From: Bacteroidia bacterium
GTDB lineage: Bacteria; Bacteroidota; Bacteroidia; SpSt-205
NCBI GenBank assembly: GCA_026003235.1
Contig: BPGW01000005.1
Span: forward strand, 62,001-126,000
DNA length: 64,000 nt
Direction: 5' to 3'
The position numbers were made by a program, and so were the translations under genes. Shown here one piece after another: positions 43,807 through 52,358 of the stretch; within the stretch, counting starts at the first letter, position 1, and every line of letters starts with the position of its first letter. The notes under the pieces are model-generated. The model saw nothing but the letters and a program-made list of their open reading frames with translations, was not told the DNA's origin and did not search any database.

Positions 43807-44208
43807 TTAAGGTTTAGAGGCGGATTTTTCTCCATTCAACACAGCGACGGGGGGTACGGTTCCATACATTTCTTGAAGCGCCAGGAGGAGGTTTTGGATC
43901 AGCTTAGGGGGTAAGTGCGTGGTGGGGGTGGGGTTTAGCACTTCAGGAAGGGGGATTCGCTCTTCTCGTAGGAGAGGGAGGACCCGAATCACTGCGCGGT
44001 CCCAGGCATAAGGCGAGATAAAGCGCTGGGTCCACTCCTTGAGCGGGGCCAGCCGGATAGGCTCGGACAAAAAGGGTATGGTAGGCGCAGGAGGAGCTGC
44101 CGCAGGTCCCTGCGCCGGTGTAGTATCTGATGCAGGAGCAGGTGAGGGATTCTCCTCTTTTTCTGTCCAGGGAAGGAGGCTCTTAAGCCAGGTACGCCAG
44201 GTAGCCAT
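43807..44208 (-). CDS. Hypothetical proline-rich protein, first gene of the V4R operon
   Basis: The 133-residue protein starts MATWRTWLKSLLPWTEKEE and has a Pro/Ala-rich linker (residues 25-45), then about 85 mostly helical residues with no known family. The ATG at 44208 is supported by a perfect TATCTTTG box four bases upstream. It is followed after five bases by the V4R-like gene. Confidence 0.6.
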   Translation of the reverse strand: MATWRTWLKSLLPWTEKEENPSPAPASDTTPAQGPAAAPPAPTIPFLSEPIRLAPLKEWTQRFISPYAWDRAVIRVLPLLREERIPLPEVLNPTPTTHLPPKLIQNLLLALQEMYGTVPPVAVLNGEKSASKP

Positions 44209-44212
44209 AGGA

Positions 44213-44220
44213 CAAAGATA
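44213..44220 (-). promoter_or_regulatory. -7 promoter box TATCTTTG for the V4R operon
   Basis: Perfect TAnnTTTG ending four bases before ATG 44208, implying a leaderless transcript. Confidence 0.65.
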
Positions 44221-44232
44221 CAACTAACCTCC

Positions 44233-44254
44233 AAAAGGCCCCTACCAGAGGGCC
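44233..44254 (-). terminator. Rho-independent terminator after the GT/radical SAM gene
   Basis: Read on the minus strand, GGCCC and GGGCC form a stem with an eight-base loop, followed by TTTTGG. It lies 42 bases after the stop of the 1094-residue fusion and just before the next promoter. Confidence 0.65.
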
Positions 44255-44295
44255 GCAAGCTTGGGGGCTTACCTTTAGAAGGGCAGAAGACAAGG

Positions 44296-47200
44296 TTATT
44301 GCTTGTTCTTGTTTCTCTTGTTATACTCCATGCAGGCTTTTTTCCAAGATTCTGACATTACAGGTCTTTTTAAGGATGATTTTTCGTTTCTGGGTATAAA
44401 GTCGCCAAAGTTTTGTTCATAATATGAGAAATTTCCACAGTATCTACAGAAGGTATCCAAAAGCCGGGCTATGTTGTCATCTACGTCTTTGAGGCTTTGG
44501 ATGCCCAGGTTGAACCCGAAAATCCTATCAATGCCCCCCGCAACGCCGCAAGGGTAATAGCCCAGCTGATTCAGGCCGATTCCACAATAAGAGGTAATCC
44601 AACAGCCTTTGTAATACTCTTTTTCTTTGCCATCAGGCTTATCTATGGGCGCATCGTTGAAGGGCGTGAAGTAAGACACTACTCGGTCTTGTTTGAACGA
44701 CATAGAATCTATAACCAGGTTCTTATGCTTAGGTAGTTTGTTGAGTTTCTCTATGACTTCCTTGCCGAAATCATTGCTTGTTACTTTCAGGATCGTGTCT
44801 AGCGAATGTTTTTCTATGTATTCTTGTAGTATAAAGGTGACTATTTCCACAAATTGCTCATGCATGGTCGGTTCTCCTCCCAGTATATTTATTATTTTCC
44901 ATTTCTTGCCCAGCTCGATGCTTTCATACACAAACTGCTTAATTTGCTGCATGGTCATGGCCTCCTTGGTGGGAGCCTGGGTAGAAGAGCGATTACAATT
45001 TAGGCATTTGAGGTTGCATTCGTATGTAATGTCTATCTCTATCTGCTCCAAGTTAGGCTTGAAGGTTTTTCTTCCTATAAATACATCCTTAGGTGACTTC
45101 TTGGGCTTGTTTAGTATCTCTGCGATGATTTCTTCTTTTCTTTGTTTTATTTCGGGTGTATTAGGTGTGGTCCTATCGTGAAGCACATTGAAGTAAGGCA
45201 GGAAGTCGGGATTTTGGGCCATCTCCACGATGGGAACCATGTAGGAGAAGTCTGAGCAGTACTCTGGAAAGACGGTGTGGAGGCTGAGCCTGAGAGGCAG
45301 GGGAAGGGTTGGTTGATTCTTCGCGCTTATTTTGAGATCCCTTAAGGATAGACTATCAAAGAGATATTTCTTGAAAGAGTGAAGGTGCTGCCATACATTT
45401 CCACCGTTGAGTCTTGGGTTTATAAAGTTTGGAGTATACTTGTAGTGAGGGTGAATCTTGTCGGTTCTATACATCTTTCCTACTACGACATCGCAACCGT
45501 ATATACGGTATTTTTTGACTAGATCGCTCAAGGCATTCTTTCCAATCAGTGCATCGTCACCATCAAGCACACAAACTATACTTTGCTGATTGCCCATGAA
45601 GTAGTGGATAGCTTTATATATATTTTGGGCCCTACCTACTCGGAATCTATTCTCTATAAAGGTGACCTTATCTCTAAAGGGCTTTATCAGTTCTCGTATG
45701 AAATGGCCAAGTCCATTATCGGAAGCGTCATCTATGAGGATCAAGCCCCAGTCTTGGTAGGTTTGGCTTATCACAGAATACCAGTAGCGCAGGAACCGAG
45801 AGAGGGGTAAATTCCGAAAGCATGACACAAGGACCAGCTCTTCGTTTCGTTTCGGGAGTGTCCAGTCATAATAAGAGCCGGCTAAGTCAACCTCACCCAC
45901 TTGTGCCTCGGGTATTTGATTTTTCTCCACCCTATCTACCATAGTGAACCATACGTCTTTGTCTGTTTTTTTGAAGTTTTCGGGGTGTATATAGAAAGAG
46001 CGGCTGTCTCCTCCTCGGACTGAGCAGGTATGAGTGTCCTTCTGACGCTGCTCCAGAGCACGGTACCAACTTTTTTGGAAGAAACCTCCTATTACTTGGT
46101 TACTGAGAGGGAGTATTCGCTCTATGCGACTTTTCTTGAGCAAACAAAACCGAACCTCCGGAACAAATCCTCCCCCCTCAAAGCCATGATAGGGGGTAAA
46201 AGAGGGTTGTTTACCCTTGTAAATGTTGAATCCGACAGAAAGAACTTCCGGATGTTCCTCTATGCAAGATATCATGTCGTCTAAAAAGGAGTGCTGTCTA
46301 TCTAGTCGTCCAATCATGACATCACAATCCATTTGCAGCACCAAGTCGTTTTGGGCTACTTCAAACGCATAGAGTTGGGCTGTGACGGGTATGCCCTCAA
46401 CGGTGTGTGTGGCTTCCGTCTCTATCCCGAACCACTTCTTGTTGATGTGCAGGATGTCTTCTTGGGATGGGAAAATAACTTTGTCTATGATAGATTCTTC
46501 AATGAGTTTTTGAGCTTCCCGCATGAGATCTTCCCAAGTGCTGTTAGAGTTATATTCCCTTAGGAAGTCGCAGGTTCGGATGTCCAGGGCCAGGATTTTT
46601 TCATCAAAGGCATGGGGGAAAGATAGCTGGCGAATGATATGTTTCGCTGCCTGGTAAATTATCTCAGCATCCTGTACGCAAGCTTTTATTACTAAGCTAA
46701 CTTTCTGTTTAGGTGGTACGATCTCTCTGACATTGAGTATTATTTTATTAGGAGAGAAGTAGTTTTGTGCGTTGATTTCCAATCCTTCGTGATAAATACT
46801 TTCAAGAAAAAGATTTTTATTCAGCAACTCCCAGAAAAGTATTTCTGGATTGAAATCGTCTTGATAGCCTACCCTATAAATACCTGGCTTCTTAACTTCG
46901 GATGTATTTTGTATATCTGTAACCTGATGGGAGCTAAAGAGTTGTGTATTGTTTATTTTTTCTACGCTTTCGCTGTATATGATCTTTGTAAATACTTCAT
47001 TGGCGAACTGTTGAAGCCCCTCAAGCTCAGGCAGATCAAAATTATTTATGGCACTTCGGCGTAATTTGATGATAAAGTCTTGGTGAGCGTTTGGGTATTT
47101 TACATATATATAGGCTCTGGCTATCATGTTTAGGAATAGGTTGTCGCTATAGTCCTCGTTCTCGTAATCTACCCACTTAAGATTTCCATTCACTCGGACA

Positions 47201-47580
47201 AAGTTGAACGGACTTATGTCACTGAAGGCTAATCTTTTAGACCAACATTCTACCAAAAAGGCCTGTATCTCCTCTTTTTCAAAGTTCATACAGGGGGTAG
47301 TTTCCCGATAGTAAGGACATATCAAGATAAAATAGTTTTCCTTTTCTATGATGTGTTCTATGGGATAGATGAACTTAGATTGGTTGAATTTTTCTTGTTT
47401 TTCTTTGATTTTTTGTAGCAATTCTTTAGAGCAAAAGGCCTCATCTTCAGGAAGCCATACCTTGTACACCTTTTGCTCATCGGCAAAGGTGACAAACTTC
47501 TTTCCTGCTCCCAGGAAGCGGAACTCTTGATGAGGATGGAGTTCTCTCAAAAGGGCTAGGGCAGTTTCTGTCCTTGACAT
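44296..47580 (-). CDS. Four-part fusion: kinase-like, GT-A, GT2 and radical SAM domains
   Basis: The 1094-residue protein appears to contain, in order: a small-molecule or protein kinase-like fold (Lys40 in VYKVW, then SDISPFNF with Asp121 and Asn126, then WVDYEN with Asp138); a GT-A glycosyltransferase (from about 295, with QMDCDVMIGRLD near 418); a second GT2 domain (from about 580, IDDASDNG and VLDGDD near 673); and a radical SAM domain (from about 845, CNLKCLNC) with SPASM-like cysteines (CGIGLNQLGYYPCG near 1000, CRYCGNF near 1047). It is AT-rich compared with both flanks. The start overlaps the tandem GT gene by 25 bases. It probably modifies a surface glycan or glycopeptide; the radical SAM reaction is unknown. 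Confidence 0.75.
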   Translation of the reverse strand: MSRTETALALLRELHPHQEFRFLGAGKKFVTFADEQKVYKVWLPEDEAFCSKELLQKIKEKQEKFNQSKFIYPIEHIIEKENYFILICPYYRETTPCMNFEKEEIQAFLVECWSKRLAFSDISPFNFVRVNGNLKWVDYENEDYSDNLFLNMIARAYIYVKYPNAHQDFIIKLRRSAINNFDLPELEGLQQFANEVFTKIIYSESVEKINNTQLFSSHQVTDIQNTSEVKKPGIYRVGYQDDFNPEILFWELLNKNLFLESIYHEGLEINAQNYFSPNKIILNVREIVPPKQKVSLVIKACVQDAEIIYQAAKHIIRQLSFPHAFDEKILALDIRTCDFLREYNSNSTWEDLMREAQKLIEESIIDKVIFPSQEDILHINKKWFGIETEATHTVEGIPVTAQLYAFEVAQNDLVLQMDCDVMIGRLDRQHSFLDDMISCIEEHPEVLSVGFNIYKGKQPSFTPYHGFEGGGFVPEVRFCLLKKSRIERILPLSNQVIGGFFQKSWYRALEQRQKDTHTCSVRGGDSRSFYIHPENFKKTDKDVWFTMVDRVEKNQIPEAQVGEVDLAGSYYDWTLPKRNEELVLVSCFRNLPLSRFLRYWYSVISQTYQDWGLILIDDASDNGLGHFIRELIKPFRDKVTFIENRFRVGRAQNIYKAIHYFMGNQQSIVCVLDGDDALIGKNALSDLVKKYRIYGCDVVVGKMYRTDKIHPHYKYTPNFINPRLNGGNVWQHLHSFKKYLFDSLSLRDLKISAKNQPTLPLPLRLSLHTVFPEYCSDFSYMVPIVEMAQNPDFLPYFNVLHDRTTPNTPEIKQRKEEIIAEILNKPKKSPKDVFIGRKTFKPNLEQIEIDITYECNLKCLNCNRSSTQAPTKEAMTMQQIKQFVYESIELGKKWKIINILGGEPTMHEQFVEIVTFILQEYIEKHSLDTILKVTSNDFGKEVIEKLNKLPKHKNLVIDSMSFKQDRVVSYFTPFNDAPIDKPDGKEKEYYKGCWITSYCGIGLNQLGYYPCGVAGGIDRIFGFNLGIQSLKDVDDNIARLLDTFCRYCGNFSYYEQNFGDFIPRNEKSSLKRPVMSESWKKACMEYNKRNKNKQ

Positions 47581-49142
47581 ACGCTATTCAAAAAAAAGTG
47601 ATAGAGTCTTATTCGGCTCTCTTTGTAATCTTCAGCGCGCTTGTTTGTCTCCGTTAGGTTGCCGTTGAGGGTGTAATACGAGTATATCAGTTCTTCAGCC
47701 GCATAGATTTTGATTTTGTCCTTCTGAAGTATCAATAAGACGACAAACCAGTGATCTTCTGCGCTCTTTTGATCGGGATACTCCACCTCTACCCAAGGCG
47801 TGATAAAGGTATTACAGGAGGGCAGCTCTGCACGAGGCTTGTTTTGAGCCATTGCCCGTAGTCTACGCAGTAGATATTTTTCTTCAAGTAACTTAGGGGT
47901 AGCCCTATTTACCCAGTTTAGTACACGACCCTTCTTGATCTGTTTGTTTCCGGCGAGCAAGACGTCAAACTTCTCTCTTTCAAATATATGCTCCACATGA
48001 CTTAGCGTGTCTTCGCTGTAGATCGCATCGTCGGCGTCTAAGCGACCTATAAGGACACAATGCGGGAAGTTTTGCCTAACGTATTCATTAAGAAAGTTTC
48101 TCTTTTGAGCCACGCTTCCACGGGGGACATCTACCAACAAAATATTGGCGTGTGTCCTCATGATTTTTCTTACGATTTGCTCGGTTCCATCATCAGATTC
48201 GTCAAGACCAATAAGTAGTACCAATTCTCTCCTGACATTCTTCTGATTTATGAAAGAATAAATAGCTCTTTCAATTGTTCTCTCGGCATTTTTTGCTAAC
48301 ATGCAGATCAAAATTTGTTCTCTTGGGTGGTATCCAAAAAGTCTGGAGGCGCGTTCCATAGAGCGTTCAAAGGCTTGCCGAGAAAAGATTCTTTTGTATT
48401 TCCTGTAAAAATAAAACAAGCTTTGGTGTTTCTTGACTGCGTCTTTACTTACTTTTGATCTGCAGTGGTTGTAATGTTTTACTCCATAGCTCTCAATTAC
48501 TTCTATTGTATCGGGCTTGTAAGCTGTGAGGAACCGGATCATGAGGTCCCTATCGGTGGTGGCCGGGAGGGCTTCATCAAACCCGCCAATCCGAACTAAA
48601 GCCTCTGTTTTGAAGAACATGTTGCTTGCTTGTACGCCGGGGTTGCCGACATAAAACTCCTCTGGAGTCAATTGCTCCTTAGTTAGCGCGAAGTGCTGTA
48701 CGGTTCCATCTTCGTTTACCCAGAAAAGCCGTTGAAAAATAGCCTGCGTTTTCTCGTTTGCCCGGCTAATACAATCCCACAAGTGCGTAGGTAAGTATTC
48801 ATCGTCGTCATCCAATATGCTTACGAAGCTGTTAGGTTCTCTCTCGTAAGCCTGGTATATCCCCGTGTTCCATGCCCCGGTGCCAGACCTATACCGAGTG
48901 CGCGTATTTCTCAGGATCTCTGTATGAAAATCATCATGCTTTAGGTGTAGCTTATTTCGTAAATGATAGACACTTTCCTGAATTTTGTAAAACTCTTGCT
49001 CATCAATGTTGTCATCTATGATCAAGGCCTCTACATTTTTTGCTTCTACGCTCTCTTGCTTGTACACCGAGAGCAAGGCGCGCTTTATTAGCCATTCTGT
49101 TCTGCATTGGGAAGTAGCTATCAAGACAAATATCTTATACAT
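47556..49142 (-). CDS. Tandem GT2 glycosyltransferase
   Basis: The 528-residue protein holds two GT2-type domains. The first (about 1-250) has ALIIDDNIDE and SILDDDDEYLP, the DxD-like metal site, and a C-terminal DRDLMIRFL. The second (from about 285) has ILICMLAKNAERTIERAIYS, IGLDESDDGTE and GRLDADDAIYS. Two-domain GT2 enzymes often add two sugars or polymerise. Base composition is AT-rich like its partner, and the two genes overlap by 25 bases. The putative promoter upstream is weak (TATTTTGA on the minus strand). It is likely part of a surface polysaccharide or glycoprotein pathway. Confidence 0.85.
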   Translation of the reverse strand: MYKIFVLIATSQCRTEWLIKRALLSVYKQESVEAKNVEALIIDDNIDEQEFYKIQESVYHLRNKLHLKHDDFHTEILRNTRTRYRSGTGAWNTGIYQAYEREPNSFVSILDDDDEYLPTHLWDCISRANEKTQAIFQRLFWVNEDGTVQHFALTKEQLTPEEFYVGNPGVQASNMFFKTEALVRIGGFDEALPATTDRDLMIRFLTAYKPDTIEVIESYGVKHYNHCRSKVSKDAVKKHQSLFYFYRKYKRIFSRQAFERSMERASRLFGYHPREQILICMLAKNAERTIERAIYSFINQKNVRRELVLLIGLDESDDGTEQIVRKIMRTHANILLVDVPRGSVAQKRNFLNEYVRQNFPHCVLIGRLDADDAIYSEDTLSHVEHIFEREKFDVLLAGNKQIKKGRVLNWVNRATPKLLEEKYLLRRLRAMAQNKPRAELPSCNTFITPWVEVEYPDQKSAEDHWFVVLLILQKDKIKIYAAEELIYSYYTLNGNLTETNKRAEDYKESRIRLYHFFLNSVCQGQKLP

Positions 49143-49299
49143 TTTTCAAAATAAATTGAAAGAAAACAGGGCTTCTTTTCAAGAAACGGTCTAAACTGCT
49201 ATTTTTTACGAAAGAGCATTCAGGTGTCATGGTTTGTGCCTTTTTGAGGGCCTGTGCAAAGATATAGTAGTGTGGCCGGTTGGAGGGCAAGCGGTTTTG

Positions 49300-49307
49300 T
49301 ACCTTTG
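49300..49307 (+). promoter_or_regulatory. -7 promoter box TACCTTTG for the carboxynorspermidine dehydrogenase operon
   Basis: Perfect TAnnTTTG ending four bases before ATG 49312. A TTG (49280-49282) 17 bases upstream may be the -33 element. Confidence 0.7.
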
Positions 49308-49311
49308 CGGC

Positions 49312-50520
49312 ATGGCCAAGGTGATGGTGGTAGGGGCGGGTGCGGTGTCGCAAGTCACGGTATGCAAGCTGGCCCGTCGTCCAGACCTTTTCTCGGAGAT
49401 AGTGGTAGCAAGCCGTACCTTCGCTAAGTGCCAAGCGCTGGCTCACAAGCATCCCCACGCTCGCATTATCCCCGAAGCGTTGGATGCCGACAACGTCAGC
49501 GAAACCGTAGCCCTTCTTAAAAAGCACCGGCCTGCTTTGCTCCTCAACTTGGCGCTCCCTTACCAGGACCTTCCCCTCATGGATGCGTGCCTGGAAGCAG
49601 GGGTGGATTACTTGGACACCGCTTCTTACGAACCCCCTAATGTGCCCCTCTATGAATACCGCTACCAGTGGGCCTACCAAGAGAAGTACCAGCAAGCAGG
49701 CCTCATGGCTGTACTGGGCATAGGCTTTGACCCGGGTGTCACCAATGCCTTTGTGGCCTACGCGGCGAAGCACCTCTTTGACGAAATACACTACTTAGAT
49801 ATCGTAGACTGCAACGCGGGCCAGCATGGCCGCCCCTTCGCCACCAACTTCAACTTGGAAATCAACCTGCGTGAAATCACCCAGCCCGGCCGTTACTACG
49901 AAAACGGCCAGCTGGTGGAAGTGCCGCCCCTTTCTATCTCCCAAGATGTGCGATTCCCCGAAATCGGGGTGCGTAAGGCCTACCTCATCTTCCACGAAGA
50001 GCTGGAATCGCTGGTCAAACACTTCCCTACCATTCGCCGCGCTCGGTTTTGGATGACTTTTAGCGATTCTTACCTCATGCACCTAAGAGCCTTCATAAAC
50101 GCAGGCCTTACGCGCATAGATCCTGTAGACTACGAAGGCCATCCTGTAGTGCCAATCAAGTTTTTGCAAAAACTCCTTCCCGATCCCGCCTCACTGGCTC
50201 CGGATTACAAGGGGTGGGTTTCGATCGGGGTGCAGCTTCGGGGCATCTATCAGGGGCAGCCCCGCACGGCGTATATCTACACCAACATCCGGCATGAATG
50301 GGCATACCAAGATTGCGGAGCGCAGGCGGTGGCTTATACCGCAGGGGTGCCCCCGGCTGTGGCGGCTGAACTGATGCTAACAGGGGTGTGGAAACGCCCC
50401 GGCGTGTGGAATGTAGAGCAGCTCGATCCGGATCCCCTATTAGAACGGCTACCTGCCGCTGGCCTACCTTGGAAAGTCGTGGTGGATTATCCGCTGGATT
50501 TTACGGACGTGCCCGAATGA
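49312..50520 (+). CDS. Carboxynorspermidine dehydrogenase (saccharopine dehydrogenase family)
   Basis: The 402-residue protein has the NAD(P) loop MVVGAGAVSQ at the N-terminus. It also has the family block DTASYEPPNVPLYEYRYQWA and GIGFDPGVTNAFVAYAAKHL, typical of carboxynorspermidine/carboxyspermidine dehydrogenase, which condenses aspartate semialdehyde with a diamine in polyamine synthesis. The partner decarboxylase (NspC) is not in the window. ATG 49312 lies four bases after a perfect promoter box; the longer frame to 49234 is not supported. Its stop overlaps pdxJ (ATGA). Confidence 0.9.
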   Translation: MAKVMVVGAGAVSQVTVCKLARRPDLFSEIVVASRTFAKCQALAHKHPHARIIPEALDADNVSETVALLKKHRPALLLNLALPYQDLPLMDACLEAGVDYLDTASYEPPNVPLYEYRYQWAYQEKYQQAGLMAVLGIGFDPGVTNAFVAYAAKHLFDEIHYLDIVDCNAGQHGRPFATNFNLEINLREITQPGRYYENGQLVEVPPLSISQDVRFPEIGVRKAYLIFHEELESLVKHFPTIRRARFWMTFSDSYLMHLRAFINAGLTRIDPVDYEGHPVVPIKFLQKLLPDPASLAPDYKGWVSIGVQLRGIYQGQPRTAYIYTNIRHEWAYQDCGAQAVAYTAGVPPAVAAELMLTGVWKRPGVWNVEQLDPDPLLERLPAAGLPWKVVVDYPLDFTDVPE

Positions 50521-51236
50521 CCCGCCTCAGCGTCAATATCAATAAAGTAGCCTTGCTGCGCAACTCCCGAGGAGGGAACATCCCAGATGTGGTGGCGTTT
50601 GCGTTGGCTTGCGAGCGGCTGGGGGCTGATGGGATTACGGTGCACCCAAGGCCTGATGAGCGGCACATTCGGCGCACCGACGTCTTGGCGCTGCGGGATG
50701 CCTTAGGGGTGGAACTCAATGTGGAGGGGTATCCTTCGCCGGCTTTTCTGGCGCTCATTCAGCAGGTGCGGCCAGCGCAGGTTACGCTGGTGCCTGACCC
50801 GCCCGAAGCTCGCACCTCCGACCATGGCTGGGATACGGTGGCCCAAGCCGAGTTTTTGCGTCCTATCGTAGCTCAGCTCAAGGCATGGGGGGTGCGCGTG
50901 AGCCTCTTCGTAGACCCTGTCCCAGCCATGGTAGAAGGAGCCCAAGCCCTTGGCGCAGATTGCGTGGAACTCTACACCGGTCCGTATGCCCACCATTTTC
51001 TTCATAACCCCGAAGAGGCCATCGCACCGTACCAAGCAGCCGCCCAGCGCGCCGCCGAACTTGGCCTGCGCCTTCATGCCGGCCACGACCTGAACCTGCA
51101 TAATCTCCGCTACCTACGCCTGAACCTTCCCCACCTGGCTGAAGTCTCCATCGGGCACGCGCTCATCGCTGATACCTTGTACCTGGGCTTAGCCGAGACC
51201 TTGCGCCGCTACAAACACGCGCTCCGTGACCCTTGA
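50517..51236 (+). CDS. pdxJ: Pyridoxine 5'-phosphate synthase PdxJ
   Basis: The 239-residue TIM-barrel enzyme makes pyridoxine phosphate from 1-deoxyxylulose 5-phosphate and aminoacetone 3-phosphate. Family blocks are visible: VNINKVALLRNSRGG at the N-terminus, ITVHPRPDERHI, VTLVPDPPE and GHDLNLHNL, with SIGHALIADTLYLGL at the end. ATG 50517 overlaps the previous stop (ATGA). The CHASE2 gene starts inside its 3' end. Confidence 0.95.
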   Translation: MTRLSVNINKVALLRNSRGGNIPDVVAFALACERLGADGITVHPRPDERHIRRTDVLALRDALGVELNVEGYPSPAFLALIQQVRPAQVTLVPDPPEARTSDHGWDTVAQAEFLRPIVAQLKAWGVRVSLFVDPVPAMVEGAQALGADCVELYTGPYAHHFLHNPEEAIAPYQAAAQRAAELGLRLHAGHDLNLHNLRYLRLNLPHLAEVSIGHALIADTLYLGLAETLRRYKHALRDP

Positions 51237-52326
51237 GTCCATTCTGTGGGGCAGCTTCCGCTTACTGCTGGTCGTAGGAGGAGGGTGGGTGGCCCATGTT
51301 TTTCTCAAACCGCTCACCGAAGTATGGGACCTGCGAGATTGGGCCTATAAACGGTGGCCTGCTGTAGCCCCAGACACCCAGATCGTCATCGTGGACATAG
51401 GCAAAATGGAGCGGGCTCGCCTGGCCGCGCTCTTGGAACGAATAGGGGCCGCCGCACCGGCCTTTATTGGGATTGATGCGGTCTTTCCTTTTCAGCGGGA
51501 TTCGCAGCAGGACAGCGCTTGGTCGCTTGCTTTGTGTCGCACGGCGAACGTGGTGCCCATCGCCCTGGCCTGCAGCCTGGATTTGCGGTACCCCCTCCTG
51601 CATGCGCCGCCCCTTCGTAAAAGCCTGAACCGTTTTGCCGGATGTACGGGCCTGGAGGCTTTTGCTAACCTTCTGACTCGCGACTCGGTACGAGTGGTGC
51701 GCGAATACTTGCTTTATACCGTCACAGGTAGAGATACCCACTGGTCGCTGGCGCTGGCGGCGGCTCTGGCTCGCGATCCTTACCTGCGCTGGGAACTGCC
51801 TGCCTGGGCAGGGCCTGTCCCTATCCGCTTCCGAGGAAACCTGGAGCACTTCTACTACCTCAATGGGGAAGAGGTGCTGCGAGATAGCCTCTCCTTAGGT
51901 TGGCTGCGGGATAAAATCGTTTTCCTGGGGCTGGCGGATCCCTTGCGAGGGACGCTGGAGGACATCTTTTTCTCCCCTTTCAGCGCAGCTATCACCGATC
52001 GCCGCTTCCCAGACATGTATGGGGTGGTGATCCATGCCAATGTCACCTCTATGTTGCTCCAGCGCTGGCGCTTTAGCCCTGTGCCTGAAGGGTGGGCGCT
52101 TGCGGCGTTGGGGGTCTGGTACCTGCTTCTGGGCTGGATCACACAACGGCTCAAACACCCAACCTGGCGAGGGCTACTAATACGAGCCGTGCAAGGGCTT
52201 ACGCTGGTAGGAGCTTGGAAAGCCTTGATGGCGCTTACGGTAGCGGGGCACTGGGTGCCCTGGGTCAGTTTCTTTGCGGGGGTTCTGATCGCAGGCGAAG
52301 TAGAACTCTTGCGCGCCCGCAAATAG
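51226..52326 (+). CDS. CHASE2-domain membrane sensor protein
   Basis: The 366-residue protein has an N-terminal membrane segment and an extracytoplasmic CHASE2 domain (about 45-270): DTQIVIVDIGKMERARL near the start, IGIDAVFPFQRDS, LRDKIVFLGLADPL and the conserved MYGVVIHANVTSMLL before the first of three closing membrane segments. The C-terminus ends after these helices with no kinase or cyclase, so it is a sensor without an output domain. GTG 51226 starts inside pdxJ. A FecR-like gene follows, a common pairing with CHASE2. Confidence 0.88.
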   Translation: MTLESILWGSFRLLLVVGGGWVAHVFLKPLTEVWDLRDWAYKRWPAVAPDTQIVIVDIGKMERARLAALLERIGAAAPAFIGIDAVFPFQRDSQQDSAWSLALCRTANVVPIALACSLDLRYPLLHAPPLRKSLNRFAGCTGLEAFANLLTRDSVRVVREYLLYTVTGRDTHWSLALAAALARDPYLRWELPAWAGPVPIRFRGNLEHFYYLNGEEVLRDSLSLGWLRDKIVFLGLADPLRGTLEDIFFSPFSAAITDRRFPDMYGVVIHANVTSMLLQRWRFSPVPEGWALAALGVWYLLLGWITQRLKHPTWRGLLIRAVQGLTLVGAWKALMALTVAGHWVPWVSFFAGVLIAGEVELLRARK

Positions 52327-52358
52327 ATTTGGCACGCTATTTGCTCTATTTTCTCCTC

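Noticed and set aside
44221..44295. Small RNA between V4R operon and GT/radical SAM gene
   Set aside because: The structure is explained by a minus-strand terminator; there is no separate promoter for an RNA.
49135..49791. Minus-strand gene of 218 residues
   Set aside because: It lies antisense to the strongly recognised carboxynorspermidine dehydrogenase and has no domain.
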